Source: Ophiosphaerella korrae (Eukaryota > Ascomycota > Dothideomycetes > Pleosporales > Phaeosphaeriaceae). Taken from it: 64,000 nucleotides of DNA. The notes under the pieces are model-generated. The model ran no database searches and was not told the origin of the DNA. It saw nothing but the letters and a program-made list of their open reading frames with translations. Within the stretch, counting starts at the first letter, position 1. Each line of letters opens with the position of its first letter. Made by a program: the position numbers and the translations under genes. The stretch spans positions 62,001-126,000 of the forward strand of contig JALNQF010000004.1 of assembly GCA_028456385.1 (NCBI GenBank). Direction: 5' to 3'. Of this stretch, positions 34,551 to 45,942 are shown one piece after another.

Positions 34551-36420
34551 ATGGCCTCCCGCCGAGCCATTGCACGCCTCCCGACTCTAGCTGCTCGTGC
34601 ATCCCTTCCTCGCGCAGCTCCTCTCTGCACCAGAATGTCATCGCCAGTCAGCACCAGCAAGATTGCAGCACGGCGGCTACATGCCACAGCCCAGCACATG
34701 AAGCCTGCTACGGCTGCAGCAGCCGAGTCATATCCCATGAACCACGAGCCAATACAATCACCAGAAAATACAAAGAACTTCCTCGACAACCAGTTTATTG
34801 CATCAAAAGCTACACAATGGATTGATTTGCACGATCCTGCCACTAACAACCTGGTGACAAGGATACCTCAGAGCACGGACGAAGAGCTCAGGGCCGCCGT
34901 AGACAGCGCAGAGAAGGCGTTCAAGCCATGGAAGGAAACAAGCCTGCTTCACCGGCAGCAGATCATGTTCAAGTACACGCACTTGATCCGCGAGAACTGG
35001 GACCGTCTTGCTGCCAGCATTACGCTAGAGCAGGGCAAAACCTTTGGGGATGCCAAAGGTGACGTCCTCCGTGGCTTGCAGGTTGCCGAGACAGCGTGTG
35101 GTATCACTACTCAGATGACTGGTGAAGTGCTTGAGGTTGCAAAGGATATGGAGACGCGCAGCTACCGTGAGCCATTGGGCGTTGTGGCTGCCATCTGCCC
35201 CTTCAGTGAGCAGCCTACCACCATGTAAAAGAACTGGCACTAATGTGTTACCTTAGATTTCCCCGCCATGATCCCTCTCTGGACCATTCCAATCGCTACC
35301 GTGACTGGGAATACATGTATCATTAAACCTTCTGAGCGCGACCCGGGAGCATGCATGATCCTTGCTGAACTTGCTGAGAAGGCCGGGTTCCCTCCTGGTG
35401 TCATAAACATTGTGCACGGTTCCGCAAAGACGGTTGACTTCATCCTCGATGAGCCACGGATCAAGGCCATCAGCTTCGTTGGTAGCAACAAGGCTGGAGA
35501 ATACATCTACTCCCGCGCCTCAGCCAACGGCAAGCGTGTACAGGCCAATCTGGGCGCAAAGAACCACGCTGCTGTTCTTCCTGACTGCAACAAGAACCAT
35601 GCCCTGAACGCCATTGCTGGTGCTGCCTTTGGTGCTGCTGGTCAACGATGCATGGCCTTGAGCACTCTTGTCATGATAGGAGAGACCAAGGACTGGGTCC
35701 CTGAGATTGCTGAGCGGGCAAAGGATCTTCAGATTAATGGTGGCTTTGAAGAGGGTGCGGATCTTGGCCCAGTTATCAGCCCGGAGTCCAAGAAGCGGAT
35801 CGAGGACCTGATCGCTAGTGCTGAAGAAGAGGGAGCGACCATCCTTCTTGACGGCCGTGGCCAGAAGCCCCCATCAGAGAAGTATGCCAACGGCAACTGG
35901 GTGAGTTCATTTTCTATGAGGGAAACAGTTTAACATACTGATACATTGCTTAGGTGGGCCCAACGATCATTGCCAACGTCAAGCCCCATATGAAGTGCTA
36001 CAAAGAAGAGATATTTGGTCCTGTTCTCGTTTGCTTGAACGTTGAGACGCTTGATGAGGCTATTGAGTTGATCAACGCCAACGAGTACGGTAACGGCACT
36101 GCAATCTTCACACGATCAGGTGCCACAGCTGGCAAATTCCAGCGCGAGATTGAGGCAGGCCAGGTTGGCGTCAATGTCCCAATTCCGGTCCCCGTAAGTC
36201 TACATGCTCATGAATATTGTTTCGTGATGGCTAATCGTCACAGCTCCCCATGTTTTCCTTCACCGGCAACAAGAAGTCGGTGGCAGGCGGCGGTGCGAAC
36301 ACTTTCTACGGTAAGCCAGGGCTACAGTTCTACACACAACAAAAGACAGTCACCAGTCTATGGCGGAGCGAGGATGCGGTTGCGACAAAGGCTTCGGTGA
36401 ATATGCCTACTCATAGTTGA
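34551..36420 (+). CDS. Methylmalonate-semialdehyde dehydrogenase (acylating), mitochondrial
   Basis: Exons are 34551-35205, 35257-35900, 35954-36193 and 36244-36420, giving 571 residues. The first 45 residues are rich in Arg, Ala and Ser and form a mitochondrial presequence. The aldehyde dehydrogenase fold follows, with [52 protein letters not shown] and the catalytic Cys in [11 protein letters not shown]. The C-terminal region [20 protein letters not shown] and [16 protein letters not shown] is specific to ALDH6. The enzyme converts malonate- and methylmalonate-semialdehyde to acetyl- and propionyl-CoA in valine, thymine and inositol breakdown. The absence of the general-base Glu seen in non-acylating ALDHs fits CoA-dependent chemistry (family knowledge). 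No pathway partner is adjacent. Confidence 0.93.
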
Positions 36421-37859
36421 GGCGTGGAACGGATAAAAGTGCAATTCAGCGAGCAAATTGGAGTCAAATGAAAGGAACACGGATATCAGGCTCAAATAAT
36501 TTTGCAGAGATAAAGTTGTACATATCTTAATGCCACTGCCCGAGACGGTCTCTGAAAACAGCAACATGGGTCAGATTGATTTGGATGCATGACCTAGCCG
36601 GTTCGGGATTGGGGGGGGGGGGGGCGGCAGCGGTCAGCCTCGTCCGCCCAGCTCGTCTCGGATGGTAGGGGCGGTGCTCCACTCTGAAACGGCGGACGCC
36701 ACCACTGCACGTCGTCGTCATGATTTGCGGGCTCCACATGTATGGGAAATTTTTTATGAACAGCAAGATGTGCACTGAACTTTACTGTATTTGCGAGGGG
36801 GGATTCAGGATGTGTAGGAACGGGCTTCGGGATTGAGCGGACTGGGATGGGGGTAGTGGGTGGCTGAATTGGGATGAGTACGAAGTGCAAGTGTATTGCC
36901 ATGCGGTAATGCAGAATGCAGGACGATATCGACGATGGCGCTCTGTGGCGAGATAGGCATCATTTCCTGGCGCAGTGAGTTGTTGCAGATGCATCAAAGG
37001 AAACTCTGATAAAGACAGCTAGTTACGGGCGCAGACAGCATGCGGGTGTGCAGTCTGGCGTGCGTGGTATCGCTGGTGGGTGGTCGACATGGTGTGGCGG
37101 GAGGCTGGCAAGGGCCGGCAAGGACTGGGGATGCGGTCGGTACGCTAGCCTGCTTCCGGCAATAGACTATCTTTTTGGATAATTGCATTGGCGGAATGAA
37201 TGCTCGAAGCAATGTGCGTGCGAAAGGGCACAGATACTGTGCACTGCGCGAAGACTGTGGAGGCCAGCACGAGGAGACAGGCCCAGAAACCAAGGCCCAG
37301 AAATGTCTCACGTTGGCGCCTGAGGACTGTTCTTGATGTTTCAAGACGTGGTTGCTGCACACTCGCCGGCAGATCACCCGGTCATTATTGGATCGGCCTC
37401 TTGCCCTGCTCGATGACGAATCCGGTGGTGAGGTGAGGGCTCAACAACGCAGCCAGCCCTTCACGTCCGCGCGTTCATCCAGTCACTTTTGACTACTCCA
37501 TGCCCGCCGGCCCGCCAACATTATCGGGCACCTCGGATTCTCCCAGTTTCCTCACACCCACACCGCATTAATATCCAGCTATCCCACTATCCCACTATCC
37601 CGTTGTCCAGTTATCCAGCTATCCAGCTATCCAGCTATCCAGCTATCCATCACGTTCAAGCTAGCCCTCCCTTGTCTACCCTCCAATCTTACACACCGCT
37701 GGGACCACGCCGCAGCTCAGTGCGCGATCCACTTGCTGCAGCAGAACGGTCCTCTCCCTGCGCCGCTCTATCCGCCACCAGCCTCATTGTAGAAGTAGCT
37801 TTTGTTGAAACCCGCCAAAACTGGGAATTTAGCTTTATCCAACCAGGGCCACAATAATA
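36421..37859. other. Intergenic, 1.4 kb with simple repeats
   Basis: Contains a 14-G run (36611-36624) and a tandem TATCCAGCT/TATCCCAC pyrimidine tract (about 37572-37649) just upstream of the DUF2406 gene. No supported gene. The tract probably lies in the promoter or leader. Confidence 0.5.
37572..37649. repeat. Tandem TATCCAGCT-type repeat
   Basis: About eight imperfect 9-bp units; the last five are near-perfect. It lies some 210 bp upstream of the DUF2406 start codon. Confidence 0.8.
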
Positions 37860-39045
37860 ATGGAGCACTCGCACCAGCACGCCCAGCGTCCGCGCGCGGG
37901 CACCCACTTTAGCTTTCGTAGCGATAAGAGCAACGACCTGCAGCAGTCCAAGAGCAGACAGAGTAAACACGAGCGCAAAGTCAGTGACAGCGAGAGGCGA
38001 AAGACCCACTACGACCCCTCTACCAAGGCCAATCCCAACGCCGCCATGGTTGAGGCCCAGCCCGGTACGTCTTCCTGTTGCTGTTGTGCTTGTAATCGCG
38101 GCATTTGCTGACATGGAGCAGTCGCTACTGCCCTCGAGAAGCCCACCCTACAATCGCTTCGCTCGTTCCAACACAATGACTCCTCGGGCAACCCCATTGG
38201 TAAGTCAAGTCGCGTCGTCTTCATCTCCACGCCACAGCCAGCTAACCTCCCCAGTCGACCCCGACCTCTCCAACCCCACGCGCTCACGATGGGAGCGCCC
38301 TCTCGATACTATCAAGTCGTTTGAAGCAGCCATTGACGGCGAATACCGCCGCCGAGCGCAATCTATGCGCGACGCCCAGACAGATGTCATGAGTGGGATT
38401 GGTAGCCGGAGGAGCAGCTACTACGGCGGCGGCGGCGGCGGCGGATACGATCAGAATCGCTATTCGCGTGCTAGCTACTACGGCGGCCACCGTCAAGCGG
38501 GTCGCGATAGTTACGACTACAGTGACGGCATGGGAGGCCCTGTTGGCGGGCCTCCTCCAAGACAACGATACGGCAACCGCATGCAGTCTGATCCCGGGTG
38601 GACCAAAAGGCAGAGCATGCATAACAGTGGCGGTGTGTATCCCATCCATGGCCTACAACAATCACGCGACACCGTAAACACGAATGGCTCCAACGGAAGC
38701 CACAGCGACGGCTCATACTCTAAAGAGCCGAGTAGTGACGACTCGTCGTTTGAGCGCGCTGTTCCTGTCCAGCGACCGCAACCGCCTCAACAAGATCTAG
38801 GTGAGCAGTACGGCTTCAGTGGGTTCGGCAAAGGACCACAACTCAACTCGTACGGGTCCAATGGAAATGGCTATTTCCCACCCCCACCACCACTACCACC
38901 AAACCATGTTGCTCAACCAGCGCCTATCAAGCTAAACAACAGTGGTGGATCACCACCGCCAGCTGCGGGGAGGCCGAACATGCTTTCTAAAAACAGTGAA
39001 GATAAGAGGCGGAGCTGGTTCAAGCGAAGATTTAGTAAAGATTAG
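37860..39045 (+). CDS. DUF2406 family protein
   Basis: Exons are 37860-38064, 38122-38199 and 38255-39045, giving 357 residues. The short second exon was placed because it joins AQP-VATALEKPTLQSLRSFQH to NPI-VDPDLSNPTRSRWERPL, which is the DUF2406 core; it continues DTIKSFEAAIDGEYRRRAQS. This domain occurs in a fungal family that includes several small yeast proteins of unclear role. The rest is low complexity: a Gly run near residue 150, Tyr/Ser/Arg-rich stretches, a Pro run (YFPPPPPLPPN), and a basic C-terminus RRSWFKRRFSKD that could bind membranes or acidic partners. No enzymatic motif is visible. The function is unknown. Confidence 0.75.
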
Positions 39046-39495
39046 ATGGCAGTGGAGCCAGTGGTGTGGCATGATGTAAGAAGTGACATACTGAGCATCT
39101 CCCAGCATGGGCCGTGTATCGCGTGAGAAACGTTTTTGGATTTATGAGAACCCTGAAAGCTGGTCTTGGGGGATAACGAATGATTGCACCCACATGGACA
39201 ACGGAGGGCTATGATGAAACCATGGAGAAGGTTGTTAGTGATGCAAGTGTATTGTGGCTGAGTCATTCATATCCACCAGGGGCACAGGAACAGAAACAGG
39301 GACAGGCAACATTGTGGAGTTATAGCGTTAATTGGATTGCGAATGGTCTTGCGTGAGGCTGCAATGGTCCTTTTTTTTTCCTTTTTTTTTTCTTTTTTGT
39401 TGCACATTGATATGCTACCGCAGAAGCTTTTCATGAGTAGGCTAGTCGTGTAGTAATTTCTAATATGTGGTGAACTATGAAGTCTCTTTTGTGTG
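39046..39495. other. Intergenic between convergent genes
   Basis: 450 bp of shared 3' region between the DUF2406 gene (+) and VMA21 (-). It contains a T-rich tract with interspersed C (39369-39400). No gene was seen. Confidence 0.5.
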
Positions 39496-39930
39496 TTACA
39501 ATTCCTTCTTCGCCTTTTCAGCCTCCTCGGCCTGCTCTGCCTGGTCGTCTTTGAAAGCCATTACCACGTATGCAATCAAGACGACGTTGGCCATAAGTGC
39601 GGCGAGCCCGCCTGCATAGGTTGCATTGCCTGCCAGTTGTCAGATGCCACGTGCCTCTAGGTCGGATTGTAACATACCGTTGAAGACAAATCTGACGGTG
39701 AAGAAGTATGTGCTAATGGGCAAGGTGATCATGGCAAAGGTGAAGCTCATGAGCTTCCAGATGACAGAACTGCGGCTGGAATGAGCACTTGGTGATTGGT
39801 GCCTGCAGCGAACAAAGGACGTCGTCACTCACGAAGGCACGGCAGGCGAAATGTTGGATGGCCCAGGGGGACCCCGCGGATCGCTCTCGAGGGACGTCTT
39901 CTCGTCCCCAACCATCCGTCTGGTTGTCAT
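39496..39930 (-). CDS. VMA21: V-ATPase assembly factor VMA21
   Basis: Three exons: 39833-39930, 39678-39775 and 39496-39629. The product is 109 residues. Two hydrophobic hairpin segments are visible: IWKLMSFTFAMITLPISTYF, and YAGGLAALMANVVLIAYVVM after the conserved FNGNATYAGG. This matches VMA21, an ER chaperone that assembles the Vo sector of the vacuolar proton pump. The C-terminus is Glu/Lys-rich and ends KAKKEL, resembling the dilysine-type ER retrieval signal (KKXX-like) of the family. The gene diverges from the SNF2 gene over 312 bp. Both introns are 48-57 nt. It is short and multi-exonic and would be missed by simple open-frame searches. Confidence 0.88.
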
Positions 39931-40242
39931 TGTTGTGTTTGGGTGAATGGGGATATAATTGGATGGTGGCAGGTGGCAGTTCGCCTTATCAAGGCCATGT
40001 TGGCCGGATTGAGTAAGGTAATGGGCATGCAGGCGTGGCCCATGCGCCAAACGCGACCCGTGGGGCGTCGCGTCGAGTCCAAAATCGGAAAGCAGTTTTT
40101 TGGTTCCTTGGGTTCCGCCACTATCACTCGTAGCGCGTGCCCTGTCTTTGTTAGCCTGCCTTTATCCGACTCCCCCCAGGCGTGCATTGTTTGTTCTTTT
40201 GTTGTTTTGTTCTTCACTTCGTCGTCCACTGTGTACACCGCC

Positions 40243-40881
40243 ATGTATATCGACGACCCCATAGTCTCTTCCTCTCCACCACGCGTCCCTTCACCAGCCG
40301 ACGACTATGCGACCCAGCCGACCCAGCTGCTGGAAAATACTTGCTCACCCTTCTTCCCTGCCCCCGCGGCAACAACACAGGCCACGCTCCTGTTGACGCC
40401 GCAAGCAAACCGCATATACCACCTAGGCCCATCGCAATTGCAGGTCCCGCGCTCATCGCCCGCCCCCGAGCGGTTTTCTTCACCGCCCATGTCGCAAACA
40501 CATTCAAGCTCGCAAACGCAGCCAGCTTACGCTTATAACTCCATGGCCCCACCAGGCACCAGTTTTCTGCCCCCGCAGCCCGTCCGTAAACCAATCATCA
40601 ACCTCACTTCTGACGACCCCCCGGCTGAGCGCGACCCATTTGAGGAGGAGGAGGATTATAGATCAAACCTTTCTCTGTCTCGGGTCGAAGAGACGCCACA
40701 GAAGCCTATTCCTGATTTCTCCAGGTTCCGATATAACCAAAACGACAACAACTACAACAGCCAGCGCAAACGACCTTCGGCTGGGCTCAACGCGGGAAGT
40801 CCTCCAAAGAAGCAGAAACAAGCTCCGCAGCAGATTGCTCCTTCTCGTGCCATACCAATAGATTTGACTGGAGACGACGAC

Positions 40882-40916
<35 letters not shown>

Positions 40917-43743
40917 CACTCTAGATGACATTGTCGACTTTGATCTTCGAAGAAAAACAGAACGTTTACGGGCCATATTCATACATCGAAGTGTAGAGGA
41001 ACTTTTTAACGCACTGAAAATGAAGAGAGGCCACTTCGACGATACTTGTGACCTTCTCTCTTCTGAGAATTTGGATGACGAGCTACTCCCGTCACCAAAA
41101 CTTGGTGTTGCACAAAGCATGACTAATAATGCCGCAAAGACAACGACAGCACAGCGTATGCTTAAAAAACCGGTGACGAGTATTTTAGATAGGTACACCA
41201 AGTTGCCGCAATCACACACTATCCCGACTACTATTTTGAGTCCGGAGCAGGAACCACCTAGGAAGCGAAGGCTCAAGCGCGGCCGACGTAACCCTTCGCC
41301 GCCTTCATCGCATGAAGCCACGCCGCAGCGCCCGCGGGCTGAGGTACCGAGACGACTAAAAGTGGTTGAATCTGATGATGATGATGATGATGATGAAGAC
41401 ATTGATGAAGGCATTGTCGACATATCAGACGATGATTCGGAGGCAACAAGGTCGGTTGTGGAGGAGATCCTGCCGGAAACGAGTATGCTCAAGTTCTTCA
41501 ATGACTGCTCGGTGGAAGCTATGATTGATCTGTCAGGCCACAAAGAAGACGACATTCGTGGGATCCTAGACCAGCGGCCTTTTGCGTCTCTGGAAGCGAT
41601 CAGAGCGCTGCACATCGACACCCAGCAGCCAGATGAAAAGGGTAAGAAGAAGGCCCGTAAGCCAAGAGTTACATTTGGTACGCGTCTAGTTGAGTCTGCT
41701 GAAGAGATGTGGGGTGCATATTCCGCCATCGATTCGGTCGTCAGTCAGTGTGAAACATTAGGAAAGCCAATGGTTGCCGGCATGGCTCGCTGGGGCATCA
41801 ACATCTTCGGAGCTTCCACTGAGGATGGTGTAGACACCACCAGCTTAGATGACAGCAGTGACGCTAGTTCTAGCCGCGACTCTGGTTATCACACTCCAAA
41901 GAGTGACGCTGGGACGAGTGGTATTCGCAGGTTGAATCGTACGAAGCTTCTCAAGCAGCCTTCCATCATGAACGACGGCATCGAACTCAAGGACTACCAA
42001 GTAGTCGGCCTCAACTGGCTAAATCTCCTGTGGCAGAACAAGATTTCGGGCATTCTTGCAGATGACATGGGTCTCGGAAAGACCTGTCAGGTCATTGCCT
42101 TCTTGTCACACCTGAAAGAGCAAGGAACTTCAGATAAGGGACCGACGCTCATTATTGTACCTGGTTCAACTCTAGAGAATTGGTGTCGTGAGTTCCAGCG
42201 CTTCTCCGAGACGATCAATTTCACGCCTTACTACGGGGGACAAGCCCAGCGTTTCGAGCATCAAGATACCATTATGCACAACATTAGCCAGGGTGTCTGC
42301 GATGTCATCATTACAACATATGATTTGACTTTCCGCAAGGAGGACAATGCTTTCTTGAGAAAGTGCAAGCCCAAGATTTGCATCTTTGATGAAGGTCACG
42401 TGCTGAAGAACGCAAATACGATCCGATACAAGAGCTTGATGCGGATCGGCACCCAATGCCGAATCCTACTGACGGGTACGCCACTACAGAATAGCTTACA
42501 AGAGCTCATGTCCATCCTGGGGTTCCTCATGCCTGAAGTGTTCTATGGAAAAGACAGTCCCGTTCCAGAGATGCTTCAAGTATTGTTCAAGCACAAGGCT
42601 AAAGTCACTGAGACGGACTCCCACAGTACTCTCCTCTCCACACAGCGTATCCAGCGTGCTCGAACGATGCTGACTCCATTTATCCTGCGGCGAAAGAAGG
42701 CCCAGGTGCTGAAGCATCTGCCGAAGAAGACGTCTCGTGTGGAGTATTGCGAGCTTAGCGACACCCAGCAAGTGTTGTATCAACAGCAGCTTGAGAAGCA
42801 GCGTAAGATTCTCCAAGATCGAGCAGCTGGTATTGCAGTCAAGGATCACGCGAACGTGATGATGAAGCTTCGTCAAGCAGCCATTCATCCACTCTTATTC
42901 CGCCACCGCTACTCCAACGATAAGATCAAGAGGATGGCAAAGGCTTGTTTGAGGGAAGAAACCTTCGCCGAGTCCAACCCCGATATCATCTACGAAGAAT
43001 TGCAGCTATACCAAGACTACCAATGTCACTACCTCGCAACCAAGTACCCCGGTGCCCTCAAAAAATTCCAGCTCCAAAACCAAGAATGGCTTGACTCAGG
43101 CAAAGTTACCGCACTTCTCAAGCTACTCCGACAGTACAAAGCAAATGGCGACCGCGCCCTTGTCTTTTCCCAATTCACATCAGTCATGGACATTCTATCC
43201 TGGGTCTTTGACACGCACGACATCGCCTTCATGCGCATGGACGGCTCTACCCCCATCACCGAGCGCCAATCCCTCATGGACGATTTCCACGCCGACACCT
43301 CCATCTCCGTCTTCATGATCTCGACCAAGTCCGGCGGCGCAGGGATTAACCTTGCGTGCGCGAACAAGGTGGTCATTTTCGACAGCAGCTTCAACCCGCA
43401 GGACGACATCCAGGCGGAGAATCGCGCACATCGCGTGGGGCAGACGAGAGAGGTGGAAGTCGTGCGGCTGGTGAGCAGAGGCACGGTCGAGGAGCAAATT
43501 TACGCCTTGGGCGTCAGCAAGCTAGAGTTGGATAAGATGGTCCAGGGCGACAACGCAGATGACGCTGCTGCGGGCGGTGGGAAGAAGAAAAAAGACACTG
43601 GCGACAAGCTGAGCAAGGCTGAGGAGGCCGGGATCGAGGCTGTGGAGAACATGCTGTTGGCGCAGTTTGAGAGCGGCAAGGAGGATATCAAAGACCAATT
43701 TATGACCGGGTTGAAGAAGGCCGGGGTCAAGGTCGCGGCGTAG
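40243..43743 (+). CDS. Fun30/SMARCAD1-type SNF2 chromatin remodeller
   Basis: Single exon of 1166 residues from the ATG at 40243. The frame is open further upstream, but MYIDDPIVSSSPPRVPSP looks like the natural start. The N-terminal third is disordered, with a GAT-encoded poly-Asp run at 40876-40914. A CUE-like helix region (EELFNALKMKRGHFDDTCDL) lies near residue 250, and a helix-hairpin-like SVEAMIDLSGHKEDDIRGIL near 430. The ATPase starts at about residue 580: LADDMGLGKTCQ (Walker A), DEGHVLKNANT (box II) and LLTGTPLQNSLQEL. The C-terminal helicase lobe ends with QAENRAHRVGQTREVEV. Fun30/Fft3 proteins slide or exchange histone dimers and act in silencing and DNA-end resection in the nucleus. 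Confidence 0.93.
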
Positions 43744-44186
43744 ACGGGTCCCCGTTTCGACGGCCGACCATTTTTGTTCTTTCGGACGCTATTCCAGCTT
43801 CTGGGTAAGCATTTGTGTAAGGGAGTTTGGTTTTGCGCAAAGAAAAGCATATCATATCATAGCACAGCATAGCATAGCATAGCATAGCATAGCGATTTGG
43901 CGTCAGAAGGCCTTGTTGCCTCGCTTCTACATTCGTTGTATACCGGGGGAGAGAAGGTAATCTTCGTCACAATTATATCTGAAGTTTTGGGAATATATAT
44001 GTCTCGTTTTGGAATCAAAGTAATAATAGCTAGCATTTCCGTTCTCGCCCTTCTTCGCCGATGTAGTCTACCCCCCCTTCCCCACCCCCCATGTGTACTG
44101 CTCTAGCACACATCTAATCAACCCCCCATCGCACGAAACAAACTATATAACAACAGATATGGACCCGCATCGTGCTAAATCTCCAC
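43744..44186. other. Intergenic between convergent genes, pentamer repeat
   Basis: 443 bp of shared 3' region between the SNF2 gene (+) and the glutaredoxin-fold gene (-), with (AGCAT)5 at 43866-43890. No gene was seen. Confidence 0.5.
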
Positions 44187-45524
44187 CTAATCCTTCACAC
44201 TCTCCCCGGCTTTACTTGCATCTTTCGCCTTGTCCTTTTCTTTCTCCTTGCCCACCGTCTTCGCCTTCTTCGCAGTCGAACTCGAACCCAGCACTTTTTT
44301 CTTGTCTACAACTTTCTTCTTTTCTGCGAGCTTCTTCTTCTCCGCAGCCTTCTTCTCGTCGGCCAGTTTCTTCTTCTCGGCCAGCTTTTTCTTGTCTGCT
44401 GCTGCCTTTTTGTCTACCAGGGTTTTCCTGCTCGCGGCCAGCTTCTTGTCAGTTGACGACTTTGACTTGGCGCTTGACTTGGCTTTATCGGTGGGTTTCT
44501 TTTCGGCGCCTTTGGAGGTAGAGGCGGTGGTGGGGGTAGCTGGGGCTGGAGTTTCTTCTGCTTCTTCTGTGGCCGAGTCTTGGCCACTTTCTTCTTCGCT
44601 AGATTCGGCGTCTTCGCCGCCCTGAACGCTTTCACCGGCTTTGCTTGCGTCTTTGGCGTCTTGCTCTTGTGTTTTTACAGCGCCCTTGGCCTTGGTGTCT
44701 ACTTTGTCGTCCTCTGCGCTTTCTTCCTCGTCCTCTTCACTCTCGTCTTCCTCTTCACTGCTCTCCTCATCGTCGTCCTCCTCCTCTTCGCTGTCCTCTT
44801 CCTCGCTGCTCTCCGCCTCTGCTTCATCTCCTCTTTGTGTTTCAGATATAGGCCCAGCGTTCACAGCAGGGTTCGCGGCGTCGTCGTGCATCGACGGCGG
44901 TGCATGCACAGGCTTCTGGAGCTTGGCGAGGTTGGGGATGGCAGAGGCTGGCGTCTGCGGTAGAGGTGTGGAGCGTGGAGAGAGAATGCTGGCGGAGGTG
45001 GGCGTGTTGGTCTTCTCCGTCAAGAGGGGATTTGTTGTCGAGATCTTTGCCGGCACCTGTTTCTTCGCAGCCGCTGCCTTTGCAGCTTCAGCGCCCAATT
45101 GGCGGATGGCCAGGTTCTGCTCAGGGTTGGGCTGCACAACGTTCTCCTTCTTGGCTGTAGTCGTCGCAGACGAGGCCACGGGTAGTGCGCCCGAGGGCTT
45201 TGCAGGCAGGGGCGTAAAGCTGGATGTCACCCCCAGCACCTCGCGGATCTCGTCGTACTCGTTCCATTCCTCAACCTCTTCAATGCCCCCCAGCACGTAG
45301 CCCTCCTTGACGATCAGAGGCAGCTTCTTCCCGCTCGCTCGCCGCTGGAACAGTTTCTTGGCCGATTCGTCGGTTGCAGTGTCGACACCCTTGAAAGGAA
45401 TCTTGTTTGCCTTGAGTATGGTCTCGATGCGCGAGGTGGCGGTGATGATGTGTGAAGATCCGGCCGTGAGGGAGGTAAAGAGGTAGATGTTTGGGTCAGT
45501 ATCCCATACTTTGAGCTCGGCCAT
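44187..45524 (-). CDS. Glutaredoxin/SH3BGR-fold protein with acidic and basic tail
   Basis: Single exon of 445 residues. The first 100 residues (IYLFTSLTAGSSHIITATSR, then KIPFKGVDTATDESAKKLFQ, then KKLPLIVKEGYVLGGIEEVE) have the thioredoxin-like layout of the SH3BGR/glutaredoxin group. No Cys is present at the CxxC position, so redox activity is not expected. After a Pro/Ala linker there is an almost purely acidic block (about residues 235-280) and then a Lys/Ala/Ser coil (about 340-445). KDASKAGESV occurs twice, near residue 290 and near the C-terminus, where the protein ends SKAGESVKD. The charge pattern, with separate acidic and basic segments, suggests a scaffold or condensate-type protein (inference). 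The function is not known to me. Confidence 0.7.
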   Translation of the reverse strand: MAELKVWDTDPNIYLFTSLTAGSSHIITATSRIETILKANKIPFKGVDTATDESAKKLFQRRASGKKLPLIVKEGYVLGGIEEVEEWNEYDEIREVLGVTSSFTPLPAKPSGALPVASSATTTAKKENVVQPNPEQNLAIRQLGAEAAKAAAAKKQVPAKISTTNPLLTEKTNTPTSASILSPRSTPLPQTPASAIPNLAKLQKPVHAPPSMHDDAANPAVNAGPISETQRGDEAEAESSEEEDSEEEEDDDEESSEEEDESEEDEEESAEDDKVDTKAKGAVKTQEQDAKDASKAGESVQGGEDAESSEEESGQDSATEEAEETPAPATPTTASTSKGAEKKPTDKAKSSAKSKSSTDKKLAASRKTLVDKKAAADKKKLAEKKKLADEKKAAEKKKLAEKKKVVDKKKVLGSSSTAKKAKTVGKEKEKDKAKDASKAGESVKD

Positions 45525-45942
45525 GGCTGTGACGTGACAGTAGCAGAATGCGTGCAGGTAGACTTGGGGATGCAGGGCAGTGGAAAGACAGCCAGCAGAT
45601 CACCGCTAGTCTATCTAAGTACCTCTCTATCTATCCCAGGGCGCTGTGACGCATGTGAGACTAGATTCAGTGGGAATGCTTCAGTACCCTGCGCAATGCG
45701 GGGTGGCCATGGCTGGCTAGCACTAACAAATGGAGCTATGGCCTACACAAGAAAATGCCCAGTCTGCCAGTCACTTCAGTGCAGCGGACAATAACATATC
45801 TGTGCTTATTCGTGGATACCTATCAAAGGCGAGCGAGCGACATTAAACAATTACACAAAATGCCTATGTCTTCATCATAACGTAAAATCATGCACCGAGC
45901 AATTCCCTGCACTGTTCTCCCATACATTCAGTGATTCTTGCT
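45525..45942. other. Intergenic
   Basis: 418 bp containing the promoter of the glutaredoxin-fold gene and the 3' end of the bZIP gene. No gene was seen. Confidence 0.4.

Noticed and set aside
39796..40242. Extension of the SNF2 frame upstream of its ATG at 40243
   Set aside because: The frame is open but overlaps the divergent VMA21 gene and its promoter, and the residues do not resemble the family.
44230..45300. Long plus-strand frames rich in Ser/Phe/Ala opposite the glutaredoxin-fold gene
   Set aside because: They are antisense shadows of Lys/Glu-rich coding sequence; the minus-strand frame has a clear domain and start.
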